From: Brachybacterium sp. SGAir0954 | Lineage (GTDB): Bacteria; Actinomycetota; Actinomycetes; Actinomycetales; Dermabacteraceae | Reading direction: 5' to 3' | Assembly: GCF_005490785.1 (NCBI RefSeq) | Contig: NZ_CP027295.1 | Span: forward strand, 806,001 to 870,000 | DNA: 64,000 nt | Part shown: positions 42,888-50,613 of the stretch, one piece after another | Layout: the number at the start of each line of letters is the position of its first letter | How positions within the stretch are numbered: the first letter of the stretch is position 1 | Position numbers and translations under genes: made by a program | Notes under the pieces: model-generated | What the model saw: only the letters and a program-made list of their open reading frames with translations | Told to the model about the DNA's origin: nothing | Database searches by the model: none

Positions 42888-44303
42888 TCAGGGCCGTCGG
42901 GCGCGGATCAGGTGCCGGGTCGAGTGCGCGACGAACGCGCCGTCCCGGCGGATGATCCGGTCCACCTCGAGCAGCGGCGCGCGGTGGGTGTCCACGGAGA
43001 ACCCGGGCACCCACCACGGGCACTTGCGGAGGATCCAGACCACCGCCCCGATGTCGTGGAACGTCATGCGCAGGCGTGCCGTCCGCAGCTCCACCACCTC
43101 GAGGCCCGCCTCCCGAGCCCGGGCGGCCTCGTCCTCCGGGTGGCGGCCGCGGCGCTGCTCCGCCGTGGTGGGACCGTGCACGGCCTCGATCAGCTCGAAC
43201 GCCGAGGTGGGCCCCACGTGCTGGGCGAGGTACTCGCCCCCCGCGGCGAGCACCCGCGCGATCTCCTCGAAGTCCGGGGTGAGGGGATGGCGGGCGGTGA
43301 CCAGATCCGCGGAGGCGTCCGGCAGCGGGATCGGCGCCCCGGGCGCGATCTCGTGGACGGTGACGCCGCGCGGCCCGAGCCGCTCGCGGGCGAGGGCCGC
43401 GTTCGGCGCCCAGGACTCGGTGACGTGCTGCTCCCGGGCGAGGCGGGGGCTCTCCCCGAGCACCTCCCCGCCGCCCGTGTCGAGGTCGACCGCCACGCCC
43501 GCGGCGCCGACGGCCTCCGCGAGCAGACGGGAGTAGCGCCACGGCGGCCGCTCCTCCGTGGCGCGGCCCTCGAGCCAGGTGAAGCCCCAGCCGGAGACGT
43601 CCGCGGCGGCGGCCTCGGCGATCAGCTCCTCGGCGGGACGAGCGCGGTCCTCCTGCCGCACCCGCGCGGCGAGCGCGTCCCGCTCCTCCTGCGGCCAGGG
43701 GCCGGAGCAGTCGAGGGGGATCTCGGTGAGGTGCTGACGCGCCTCCGGCGGGAGAGTGCGGACGAAGCGGTCCGGCTCCTGCGCGGCGGCCGCGTACAGG
43801 GCGGGGCCGTCCGCGTAGTAGGGGTCGATCATGACGAGGTCCCCACCCGCGGAGCGCATGACGTTCGACGGGTTGGTGTCCAGCGGCCCGCACCAGGGGA
43901 GCTGCTCGCGCGCTTCGGCGTGCACGCGGTCCACGACCTCCGCGAGCGCGGGATGCCGCTCGCGGAACCCGGCGAGGAAGGCCGCGGCCTCCGCCTCCGG
44001 GACGGGGTCCAGGCGCTCCATGACCTGCAGGTCCGCCCCGCCGGCGAGGCGGCGATGCAGGTGCAGGCGCGGCACCCTCCCGGTCGTCGCGGCCTCCGTG
44101 TAGAGCCGCGCGGTCCAGGGACCCATGGGGTCGAAGGGGCTGATCCGGGCGACGGTCCCGCCGTCGGGGGAGGCGAGGGCGAACGCCCAGTCCCCGGCGC
44201 CGCAGGGCGTCCAGCCGTCCTCGAGCAGGCGCCGCTCGACCTCCCGCCAGCGGGTCGCGGGACCCACGGGATCGAGCACGGTGAGGTCGGGGAGGGCAGG
44301 CAT
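42888..44303 (-). CDS. Fusion: aminoglycoside-phosphotransferase-like domain plus SAM methyltransferase
   Basis: A 471-residue protein in which two usually separate domains are joined. Residues 15-190 look like an APH/choline-kinase-like domain: GAGDWAFALASPDGGTVARI, the hinge QVMERLD, Asp142 and Asn147 in PLDTNPSNVM and Asp160 in VMIDPYY; the usual His before the catalytic Asp is missing. Residues about 235-470 form a class I methyltransferase of a common actinobacterial type (WGFTWLEGRATEERPPW, glycine loop DLDTGGGEV at 272-280, VTARHPLTPDFEEIARVLAAGG). Substrates unknown. TAGCAT is seven bases before ATG 44303. Confidence 0.72.
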   Translation of the reverse strand: MPALPDLTVLDPVGPATRWREVERRLLEDGWTPCGAGDWAFALASPDGGTVARISPFDPMGPWTARLYTEAATTGRVPRLHLHRRLAGGADLQVMERLDPVPEAEAAAFLAGFRERHPALAEVVDRVHAEAREQLPWCGPLDTNPSNVMRSAGGDLVMIDPYYADGPALYAAAAQEPDRFVRTLPPEARQHLTEIPLDCSGPWPQEERDALAARVRQEDRARPAEELIAEAAAADVSGWGFTWLEGRATEERPPWRYSRLLAEAVGAAGVAVDLDTGGGEVLGESPRLAREQHVTESWAPNAALARERLGPRGVTVHEIAPGAPIPLPDASADLVTARHPLTPDFEEIARVLAAGGEYLAQHVGPTSAFELIEAVHGPTTAEQRRGRHPEDEAARAREAGLEVVELRTARLRMTFHDIGAVVWILRKCPWWVPGFSVDTHRAPLLEVDRIIRRDGAFVAHSTRHLIRARRP

Positions 44304-44310
44304 GGCCCGG

Positions 44311-44316
44311 ATGCTA
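44311..44316 (-). promoter_or_regulatory. -10 hexamer of the kinase-like/methyltransferase gene
   Basis: TAGCAT (minus strand), seven bases before ATG 44303. Confidence 0.5.
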
Positions 44317-44375
44317 CGAGCCGGCGGCCGTCGCGGCCATCGCTTATCCCGCCGTCCGCCGTCCCCGCGCGAGGC

Positions 44376-45137
44376 TCAGCCGCCCAGCTCGAGCACCCGG
44401 ATCGCGAGCTGGACCCGGTTGGTGACCTGCAGCTTGTCGTAGAGCTTGCCGAGGTGCGTCTTCACGGTGGCGACCGAGAGGAACAGCTCCTCCCCGATCT
44501 CCGGGTTGCCGAGGCCCTGCGCGACGAGCCGTCCCACCTCCCACTCGCGGGCGGTGAGGCCCTCGGGGACGGGGGCCGCGGCGGGGGCCGACGAGGGCCC
44601 GGCGCTGTCGGTCACCTCGGGCTCGGCGGAGCCGCCGTCGGCCCCGGTCCCGGCGGCGAGGCGCACGAGCCGGGAGAGCACCTCCGGGGAGAAGCGGGCG
44701 CGGCCCCCGGCGGCGTCGAGCACCGCGTCGACGACCTCCTGCGGCGGGGAGTCCTTGAGCAGGAAGGACACCGCGCCGCCGCGCAGGGCCGTGAGCAGGA
44801 AGTCGTCGGTGTCGAAGGCGGTGAGCATGACGACCCGGGCCTCGTCGCCGCGCTCGCGCAGGGCCGCGAGCGCCTCGAGCCCCGTCATCCGCGGCATGCG
44901 CACGTCCAGCAGGATCACGTCCGGGCGCAGGCGCGCGGCCTCGTCGAGGGCCTGCTGGCCGTCGCCCGCCTCGCCGACGACCTCGATGCCGCTCGCGCCG
45001 TCGATGAGCAGGCGCAGGCCCGAGCGCATGAGCGCCTCGTCGTCCACGAGCAGCACGCGCGGGCCGCCGGCGGGAGCGTCGCCGGGGGCGGCGTCGGCGC
45101 GGAGGGGGAGGTCGGGATCGGTCACCACGGCACCCAT
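44376..45137 (-). CDS. NarL/FixJ-type response regulator
   Basis: A 253-residue regulator. Receiver domain about 26-140 with acidic pocket VDDE, phosphorylation site Asp78 (ILLDVRMP) and Lys128 (SFLLKDS); a Ser/Pro linker; LuxR helix-turn-helix about 190-250 (LTAREWEVGRLVAQGLGNPEIGEELFLSVATVKTHLGKLYDKL). Its start overlaps the end of the kinase gene; GTG 45125 (GTGA overlap) is an equally possible start. It partners with the adjacent kinase. Confidence 0.9.
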   Translation of the reverse strand: MGAVVTDPDLPLRADAAPGDAPAGGPRVLLVDDEALMRSGLRLLIDGASGIEVVGEAGDGQQALDEAARLRPDVILLDVRMPRMTGLEALAALRERGDEARVVMLTAFDTDDFLLTALRGGAVSFLLKDSPPQEVVDAVLDAAGGRARFSPEVLSRLVRLAAGTGADGGSAEPEVTDSAGPSSAPAAAPVPEGLTAREWEVGRLVAQGLGNPEIGEELFLSVATVKTHLGKLYDKLQVTNRVQLAIRVLELGG

Positions 45138-46384
45138 GCTTCCATCTCGAAGGAGTCCTGCTCGCGGCGGGTCGTCGCGTCGCCGCCGCGCAGGCGGGCC
45201 CGCTCCTGGATGCCGATCAGCCCGTGGCCGGTCGACGGGGCGTCGTGGGGCTCCTCGGGCGGGCCGGGGAGCGGGTTGCGCACGTGCAGCACGAGCCGGT
45301 GGCCGGTGCGGGTGAGGGACGCGGCGACGGGCGCGCCGGGGGAGTGCTTCGCGGCGTTCGCGACGGCTTCGGAGAGGATGCGCGCCATCGCGACGACGGT
45401 GCCGCGGCTGCGGGCCGCGAGCTCCGCGGGCGTCACGCCGTCCCAGGTGAGCGTCACGTCCTGGCCGCTCTCGCGGGCGAGGTCGACGATCTCGTCGAGC
45501 GTGGGGGCGGTGGGCAGCGGCACGGCGCCCTCGGTGGAGCGCAGGGCGAGCAGCACCTCCTTGAGCTCCTGGTTCGCGACCTGCGCGGCGTCCCGCACGG
45601 TGCCCGCCGCGGAGCGCACCTGGGCGGGGGAGAGGTCCTCGCGGTAGGTGAGGGCGCCCGCGTGCATCGCGATCGTCGCGAGCTGGTGGGAGATGCTGTC
45701 GTGCATGTCGCGGGCGAGGGCGGCGCGCTCCTCGGCGCGCACCCGCTCGATCTCCGCGTCCCGCTCGCGGCGCAGCGCGCCCGCCTCGCGCTCCGCGGCC
45801 TCCCGTGCCTTCTGCGCGGCGACGGCCTGCCGGCCCAGCGACGCGACGAGGATCTGGCGGGTGGCGAGCGTGTGCCCCACGAGCAGGGGGATCGCCGCGA
45901 GCGCCATGACGACGATCGGCAGCAGCGCGTCGACCCGGGTGCCGGCGGTCGAGCGCATGGCGTGGTCGAGCGCGGCGAGGGCCACGCCGAGCGCGCACAG
46001 CAGGGCGAGGACCACGGCGTCCGGGGCGAGCTGGCGGCGCCGGCCGATCCGCACGAGCGCGAGGGTCGCCGCCGGCAGGCCGAGCGTGCCCGCGGAACCG
46101 ACGACGGCGAGGGCGATGTGCAGCACCGTGTGCAGGCGGCCAGGTCTCAGGAACCGCAGCGGCCCGATGACCAGGGCGATCGGGAGCCCGACGACGAGCT
46201 CGCCGAGGGTGAAGGTGCGCAGCGCGAGCGGCGGCGCGTTCTGGTACTCGGTGAGCGTGAGGCCGGTCGAGATGAACCACAGCGCGATCCCGAGCACGAG
46301 GCAGACGATGGTCTGCGCGGCGGCGATCGCCCATTCGCGCGAGCTGCGCGAGGACGGCGCGTCGTCGGGATGCGGATAGGCCAT
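45122..46384 (-). CDS. NarL-system sensor histidine kinase (HisKA_3)
   Basis: A 420-residue membrane kinase with four to six N-terminal helices (through about 175), a coiled coil (about 185-225), the dimerisation/phosphoacceptor motif DMHDSISHQL with His228, and an HATPase domain ending in GHGLIGIQERARLRGG. No extracellular domain of size is present, so the signal is probably sensed in or at the membrane. TACGCT is six bases before ATG 46384. Confidence 0.9.
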   Translation of the reverse strand: MAYPHPDDAPSSRSSREWAIAAAQTIVCLVLGIALWFISTGLTLTEYQNAPPLALRTFTLGELVVGLPIALVIGPLRFLRPGRLHTVLHIALAVVGSAGTLGLPAATLALVRIGRRRQLAPDAVVLALLCALGVALAALDHAMRSTAGTRVDALLPIVVMALAAIPLLVGHTLATRQILVASLGRQAVAAQKAREAAEREAGALRRERDAEIERVRAEERAALARDMHDSISHQLATIAMHAGALTYREDLSPAQVRSAAGTVRDAAQVANQELKEVLLALRSTEGAVPLPTAPTLDEIVDLARESGQDVTLTWDGVTPAELAARSRGTVVAMARILSEAVANAAKHSPGAPVAASLTRTGHRLVLHVRNPLPGPPEEPHDAPSTGHGLIGIQERARLRGGDATTRREQDSFEMEAWVPW

Positions 46385-46390
46385 GGGCAC

Positions 46391-46396
46391 AGCGTA
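46391..46396 (-). promoter_or_regulatory. -10 hexamer of the two-component operon
   Basis: TACGCT (minus strand), six bases before ATG 46384. Confidence 0.5.
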
Positions 46397-46487
46397 GGGA
46401 GCACGGGGCGGGCGCAGGATCAGCCGCACGGTCGAGGACCGCGCGGACGATGCCCGACCGGGGCCGGGGCCGAAACCGGGCCCGGGC

Positions 46488-47192
46488 TCAGGCGGAGGCG
46501 AGGGCCGCCATGACCTCGCGGCCGCGCGCCGTGTCCGGGAAGCGGTCCACGATCGTGCGGAGCTCGGCGGCCGGGACCGCCGCACCGAACGCCTCGGTGT
46601 ACGGCTGCAGCGCGACGCCGGCGCGGAGCGGGCCGATCACGACGGGGTCGAAGCCCAGCTCGTCGACCAGCTCCGCGACCTCCGCGGCCTCCGCCTCCGG
46701 CCCGGCGACCGCGATCCCGCGGCGGCCGGCGTCGCCGCGGGGCAGGGCGAGGTCCGCGAGGTCGTGGTAGCCCATGTGGTTGAAGGCCTTCACGACCCGC
46801 GCGCCGGGCAGCCGCGCCTGGACGGCCTCGCTCGTCGAGGCGCCCGCGTGCTCGTGCTCCTCCTGGTGGCCGTCGGTCTCCCACCAGTGGTTCATCGCGT
46901 CCACGACGAGCATGCCCGCGAGGGCGTCGGCGGGGACGGCGGCCAGCTTCCCGAGCGGCAGGGCGAGGACCACGAGATCCGCACCGGCGATCGCGTCCCG
47001 CGCCGCGAGCGGCCGGGCGCCCGGGGCGAGGAAGCGGACGATCATCGCGATCCGCTCGGGATCACCGCTGCCGGCGATCCGCACGTCGTGGCCCGCGGCG
47101 ACCGCGTGACGGGCCAGGACGGTGCCGATCTTCCCGGCGCCGAGGATCGCGAGGCGCCGCTGCGGGGCGGGGGAGGCCGGGTCGTTGCTCAC
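46488..47192 (-). CDS. NADPH:F420-reductase-like NAD(P)-binding protein
   Basis: A 234-residue Rossmann protein: ILGAGKIGTVLARHAVAAGHDV at the N-terminus, ADLVVLALPLGKLAAVP, VVDAMNHWW and VVKAFNHMGYHDLADL. It is a free-standing paralogue of the C-terminal domain of the 890-residue fusion at 36918-39590. Such proteins shuttle hydride between NADPH and a deazaflavin or flavin. GTG 47192 is used; TTG 47204 with AGGA nine bases upstream is an alternative. Confidence 0.78.
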   Translation of the reverse strand: MSNDPASPAPQRRLAILGAGKIGTVLARHAVAAGHDVRIAGSGDPERIAMIVRFLAPGARPLAARDAIAGADLVVLALPLGKLAAVPADALAGMLVVDAMNHWWETDGHQEEHEHAGASTSEAVQARLPGARVVKAFNHMGYHDLADLALPRGDAGRRGIAVAGPEAEAAEVAELVDELGFDPVVIGPLRAGVALQPYTEAFGAAVPAAELRTIVDRFPDTARGREVMAALASA

Positions 47193-47281
47193 ATCGCGCT
47201 GCAACGACGCAGGTCCTGGGCGGATTCCCGGTTGTGACGGGCATGACCGCGGCCCCGGTGGTGCACCCGCGCCCTGAGGCC

Positions 47282-47287
47282 TAGAGT
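47282..47287 (+). promoter_or_regulatory. -10 hexamer of the CPBP-like gene
   Basis: TAGAGT, nine bases before ATG 47297, slightly further than in other genes here. Confidence 0.4.
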
Positions 47288-47296
47288 GAGCGGGCC

Positions 47297-48409
47297 ATGC
47301 GCCGACTCATCGATCCCGCCACCGGGCGGTCCGACGCCGCGCGTCGCTGCCGTGCCCTGCACGCCGCGAAGCCCGTGCCGTACCACCGGATGGCCACCCT
47401 CCGCCCCGAGTGGTCCACCCGCTCGCGGGCGCTGCTGACGATCCTCGCGACGCTCCTCGCGTACGTGATCCTCGCGTCGGCCCTGCTCGTGGCCGCCGTT
47501 CTGGTGCTCGCCCTCGCCCCCGGCATGAACGTCGCCCTCGGCGTGACGAGCGGAGACCCCACCAGCCCGCTCGACGTGGGCCTCGCCCTCCTCATGGGCG
47601 CGCTCTGGGTGCCCGCCGGGATGGTGGGCGTGCGGTTCGGCGGCTGGCGGCCCCTCGCGACGGCCTGGTCCGTCTCGACGCGGTTCCGCCGCCGGATGCT
47701 CCGCGGCGGCGCCCCCTGGATGCTGCTCGGCGCGCTCGTGGTCGTCGCCGTCGCGGGCGGCGCGGGCGCGATCGCCGCCGGCCTCGCCGGTCCGGGCGCC
47801 GTCTGGCCGGATCCGGCCGACGCCGCCCCGCGCGGTGCGGGCCGACGCATCGCCGTGGTCCTCGTGGTCCTCGTGCTCGCCCCGCTGCAGGCCGTGGGTG
47901 TCGAGCTCGCCCTGCGCGGCGTGGTGCTGCAGACCCTCGGCGCACGCTTCGCCCTGCCCTGGCCGGGCATCGCCGTGACGGCGCTGATCGCGCTGATCGG
48001 CCGTGATCTCCACGCGGCGGTGCTGATCCCCGCCGTGGTGCTCGCCCTGTGCGCCGCCGTGCTCACCTGGAAGAGCGGCGGCCTCGAGGTGCCGATGCTG
48101 CTCACCGCCGGGGTCGGCGTGTTCGGCCTGGTCGGTGCGGCGCTGCTCACCGGGACCTCCGCGGGCGCCGGCATCGCCCCGCTCGTCGCCGCGAGCGCCG
48201 CCCCCGGCACCTCCGGTGCGGCCCTCGACGCGGCCGCCGTCGCCGCCCCCGGGAACACCGCGCTCGCCGGCGGCCTGGCGGGGGCCCTCGCCCTGCTCGT
48301 CGTGACCGCGGTGGTCATGCAGGTCATCGGGACCCGGGAGAGCGTGCGCTTCCTCGAGCCCGTGGGCCGCGAGGCCTCCGAGGGCGTGCCGGACGCCCTG
48401 CACGTCTGA
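47297..48409 (+). CDS. CPBP-like intramembrane protein, C-terminus truncated by duplication
   Basis: A 370-residue protein with about eight membrane helices. GVELALRGVVLQTLGARF (201-218) matches the CPBP/CAAX-protease motif EExxxR but the first Glu is Val202; His240 in IGRDLHAAV would be the second motif. It may be inactive as a peptidase. The stop at 48407 lies inside the first copy of a 20-bp tandem duplication; with one copy the frame would run on for 45 more codons to 48564. The present protein is therefore probably a shortened version. Confidence 0.7.
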   Translation: MRRLIDPATGRSDAARRCRALHAAKPVPYHRMATLRPEWSTRSRALLTILATLLAYVILASALLVAAVLVLALAPGMNVALGVTSGDPTSPLDVGLALLMGALWVPAGMVGVRFGGWRPLATAWSVSTRFRRRMLRGGAPWMLLGALVVVAVAGGAGAIAAGLAGPGAVWPDPADAAPRGAGRRIAVVLVVLVLAPLQAVGVELALRGVVLQTLGARFALPWPGIAVTALIALIGRDLHAAVLIPAVVLALCAAVLTWKSGGLEVPMLLTAGVGVFGLVGAALLTGTSAGAGIAPLVAASAAPGTSGAALDAAAVAAPGNTALAGGLAGALALLVVTAVVMQVIGTRESVRFLEPVGREASEGVPDALHV

Positions 48410-48440
48410 CCCTCCCCGTCCACGTCCGACCCTCCCCGTC
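48401..48440 (+). repeat. 20-bp tandem duplication causing premature stop
   Basis: Two adjacent 20-base copies (48401-48420 and 48421-48440), starting CACGTCYGACC and differing only at the seventh base (T48407, C48427). The length is not a multiple of three, and the T creates the TGA that ends the CPBP-like frame. Confidence 0.9.
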
Positions 48441-48564
48441 GCACCTCCGCGCCCTGCCGCTGCCCGACGACCGTCGCCCCGGCGACGACGCCGAGCAGCT
48501 GCGGGCTCCGCGGCGGGACGAGCTCGAGCAGGCGCTCGCGGACCGCGGGGACTCCCTGACGTGA
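48421..48564 (+). pseudogene. Detached 3' end of the CPBP-like gene
   Basis: Read from the second repeat copy, this stretch encodes HVRPSPSHLRALPLPDD, then RRPGDDAEQLRAPRRDELEQ and a short end to TGA 48562-48564. It has strong G/C in third positions and joins the upstream frame exactly if one repeat copy is removed. It ends three bases before the terminator stem, where the original gene end would be expected. Confidence 0.7.
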
Positions 48565-48567
48565 CCG

Positions 48568-48615
48568 ACGCGGCACGGGCCGGCACCCCTGCGAGGGTGC
48601 CGGCCCGTGCCGCGT
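48568..48615. terminator. Strong bidirectional terminator
   Basis: A perfect 21-bp stem (48568-48588 with 48595-48615) and 6-base loop CTGCGA, between the convergent CPBP-like gene and the exporter operon. Confidence 0.8.
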
Positions 48616-48628
48616 GCGCGTGGTGGCC

Positions 48629-49837
48629 TCAGCCGCGGATCGCGTCGATGACCTTGATGCGGGTCGCGATGAGCGCCGGCAGGGCACCCGCGAGCACGCC
48701 CACCGCGGTCGCCGCGAGCAGGCCCAGCAGCACCGCCGTCACCGGGAACGGCGGCAGGTCCACGAGGCCCTGCTCCCGGAAATAGTCGGTGACGAAGGGC
48801 GCCTTCACGAGCGCGACCGCGCAGGCCACGCCGATCGCCCCGGCGAGCACCGTCGCGACGACGGACTCCATGAGCACCCCCACGAAGATCCGTGCGCCGG
48901 TCGCGCCGTAGGAGCGTCGGATCCCGATCTCCCGCACCCGGTGCCGCACCGTGACCAGGGAGATGTTCACCAGGCCCAGCGCGCCGAGCAGCAGGATCAC
49001 GAGCGCCACGACGACCACGCCGAGGGTGATCGCGCCGAAGCCCTGGTCCTCGAGCGAGAACGAGCTGGGGGAGACGTCGAAGGTGCCGACGCCCGCGCCG
49101 GCGAGGGTCTGCGAGAGCCGCGCCCGGATCTCGTCGGCCTGCTCCGGCGGCACCCACACGAGGTACTCCGAGGTCATCGTCGTCTCCGGGGTCTTCCCGG
49201 GGAGCTGCGCGACGCTGTCGGCCGGGGCGAAGGCCGCGAGGTCCCAGTCGAGGTTCGGATCCGCGGCGAGCACCCCGATCACGATCGCCTGCCCGGATTC
49301 CGCCGCCCCGCTGTCCCCGTAGAGGGTGACGGGCTCGGTGCCCAGCGCGGGCCGGCCGAGCGCCTCGTACAGCGGCTGGTTGACGACGATCGCCGGGGCG
49401 AGGCGGTGCTGGTCGGAGTCGGCGATCCAGCGGCCCTGCGCGACCTGCGTCCGGAAGATGTCCCCGTAGGCCGGGTCCACCCCCATCAGCTGGGTGAGCT
49501 TGACCCCCTCGGTGGTCTGCACCCGCGCGTCGGTGTACATGCGGCGGGTGCGCTGGTCGATGCCGAGGCGGTCGATCTCGTCCAGCACGGCCTCGTCCTG
49601 CTCCTGCGGGGTCACGGACTCGGCGCCGCCGAACGAGGAGATCATGAGGGTCGCGTCGCGGCCGCCGCTGCGCTCCATCGACTGCTCGAGCGCGCCGGAG
49701 AGCATGCCCCCGCCGCCCAGCACCGCCGTCAGCGCGAACACCGAGAAGGCGACGCCGATCAGCGAGAGCATGATGCGGCCCTTGTGGACCCGCAGCTCGC
49801 CGTAGGCCTCGACGATCGAGGCGATCAGCCCGGTCAT
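48629..49837 (-). CDS. MacB-like ABC exporter permease (FtsX family)
   Basis: A 402-residue permease: one N-terminal helix (RIMLSLIGVAFSVFALTAVLG), a large extracytoplasmic domain (about 50-270, MacB_PCD type) and three C-terminal helices (ITLGVVVVALVILLLGALGLVNI, VRHRVREIGIRRSYGATGARIF, VTAVLLGLLAATAVGVLAGALPALIATR) of the FtsX domain. It works with the ATPase and adaptor genes next to it as a mechanotransmission-type exporter of peptides, lipids or drugs. ATG 49837 overlaps the ATPase stop. Confidence 0.9.
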   Translation of the reverse strand: MTGLIASIVEAYGELRVHKGRIMLSLIGVAFSVFALTAVLGGGGMLSGALEQSMERSGGRDATLMISSFGGAESVTPQEQDEAVLDEIDRLGIDQRTRRMYTDARVQTTEGVKLTQLMGVDPAYGDIFRTQVAQGRWIADSDQHRLAPAIVVNQPLYEALGRPALGTEPVTLYGDSGAAESGQAIVIGVLAADPNLDWDLAAFAPADSVAQLPGKTPETTMTSEYLVWVPPEQADEIRARLSQTLAGAGVGTFDVSPSSFSLEDQGFGAITLGVVVVALVILLLGALGLVNISLVTVRHRVREIGIRRSYGATGARIFVGVLMESVVATVLAGAIGVACAVALVKAPFVTDYFREQGLVDLPPFPVTAVLLGLLAATAVGVLAGALPALIATRIKVIDAIRG

Positions 49838-50613
49838 GCGACGGCCTCCTGCCCGGCCCGCAGGCCCGCGGTCGCGGCGAGCGCGGTGCGCGCCTCCGCG
49901 GTGCCGGCCGCGTCGAGCGTGCCGATGTCGTGGAGGGTCCCCTCGTCCAGCAGGTACGCCCGCTGTGAGAGGGCCGCGACCTGCAGGTCGTGGGTGATCG
50001 TGACGAGCGCGGCGTCGGAGTCGCGGGCGATCTCGTCGAGCAGCGCCATGACCGCCTCGCCGGTGGAGACGTCGAGCGCGCCGGTGGGCTCGTCGGCGAG
50101 GATCAGCCGCGGCCGGCGCACGAGCGCCCGCGCCACGGCGACGCGCTGCTGCTCACCGCCGGAGAGCCGCGCGGGCACCTGGTCGGCGCGGCCGCCGAGC
50201 CCCACCCGGTCGAGCATCTCCCGGGCGAGCTTCTCGCGGTGCCAGAACTGGCGGGCGTCCCCGTACAGCAGCGGCATCATGACGTTCTCGAGGGCGGTGC
50301 GGCCGTCGAGCAGGTTGAACTGCTGGAAGACGAAGCCGATCGACGCGCCGCGCAGGCGGGCCCGTCGGGCGTCCCGCAGGCGGTGCACGTCCTGCCCGTC
50401 GAAGCGGAGCACGCCGTCGCTCTGCCGGTCGATGAGGCCCAGCAGGTTCAGCAGGGTCGACTTCCCCGAGCCGGAGCGGCCGACGATCGCGACGTGGTCC
50501 CCGGCGTCGACCTCGAGGTCCACGCCGCGCAGGATGTGCAGGTCCTCCCCGCCGGGCAGCCGCACCCAGCGGCGCAGGCCCTCGAGGTGGAGCAGGGGCT
50601 CCGCGGCGGTCAC
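49834..50613 (-). CDS. MacB-like ABC exporter ATPase (LolD type)
   Basis: A 259-residue ATPase: Walker A GRSGSGKST, IGFVFQQFNLLDGRTALENVMMPLLY, signature LSGGEQQR, Walker B LILADEPTGALD, H-loop TITHD. These are exact LolD/MacB-group features. GTG 50613 overlaps the adaptor stop (GTGA), ATGA joins it to the permease. Confidence 0.92.
   Translation of the reverse strand: MTAAEPLLHLEGLRRWVRLPGGEDLHILRGVDLEVDAGDHVAIVGRSGSGKSTLLNLLGLIDRQSDGVLRFDGQDVHRLRDARRARLRGASIGFVFQQFNLLDGRTALENVMMPLLYGDARQFWHREKLAREMLDRVGLGGRADQVPARLSGGEQQRVAVARALVRRPRLILADEPTGALDVSTGEAVMALLDEIARDSDAALVTITHDLQVAALSQRAYLLDEGTLHDIGTLDAAGTAEARTALAATAGLRAGQEAVA

Noticed and set aside
42888-44303. Assembly error joining a kinase-like gene and a methyltransferase gene
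   Set aside because: The frame is continuous, the linker has normal codon use and there is no internal start with a ribosome site at the junction, so a true fusion is more likely.
48049-48420. Open frame overlapping the CPBP-like gene in another frame
   Set aside because: Upstream of the duplication it is an Arg-rich shadow; only the part after 48421 looks like real former coding sequence.
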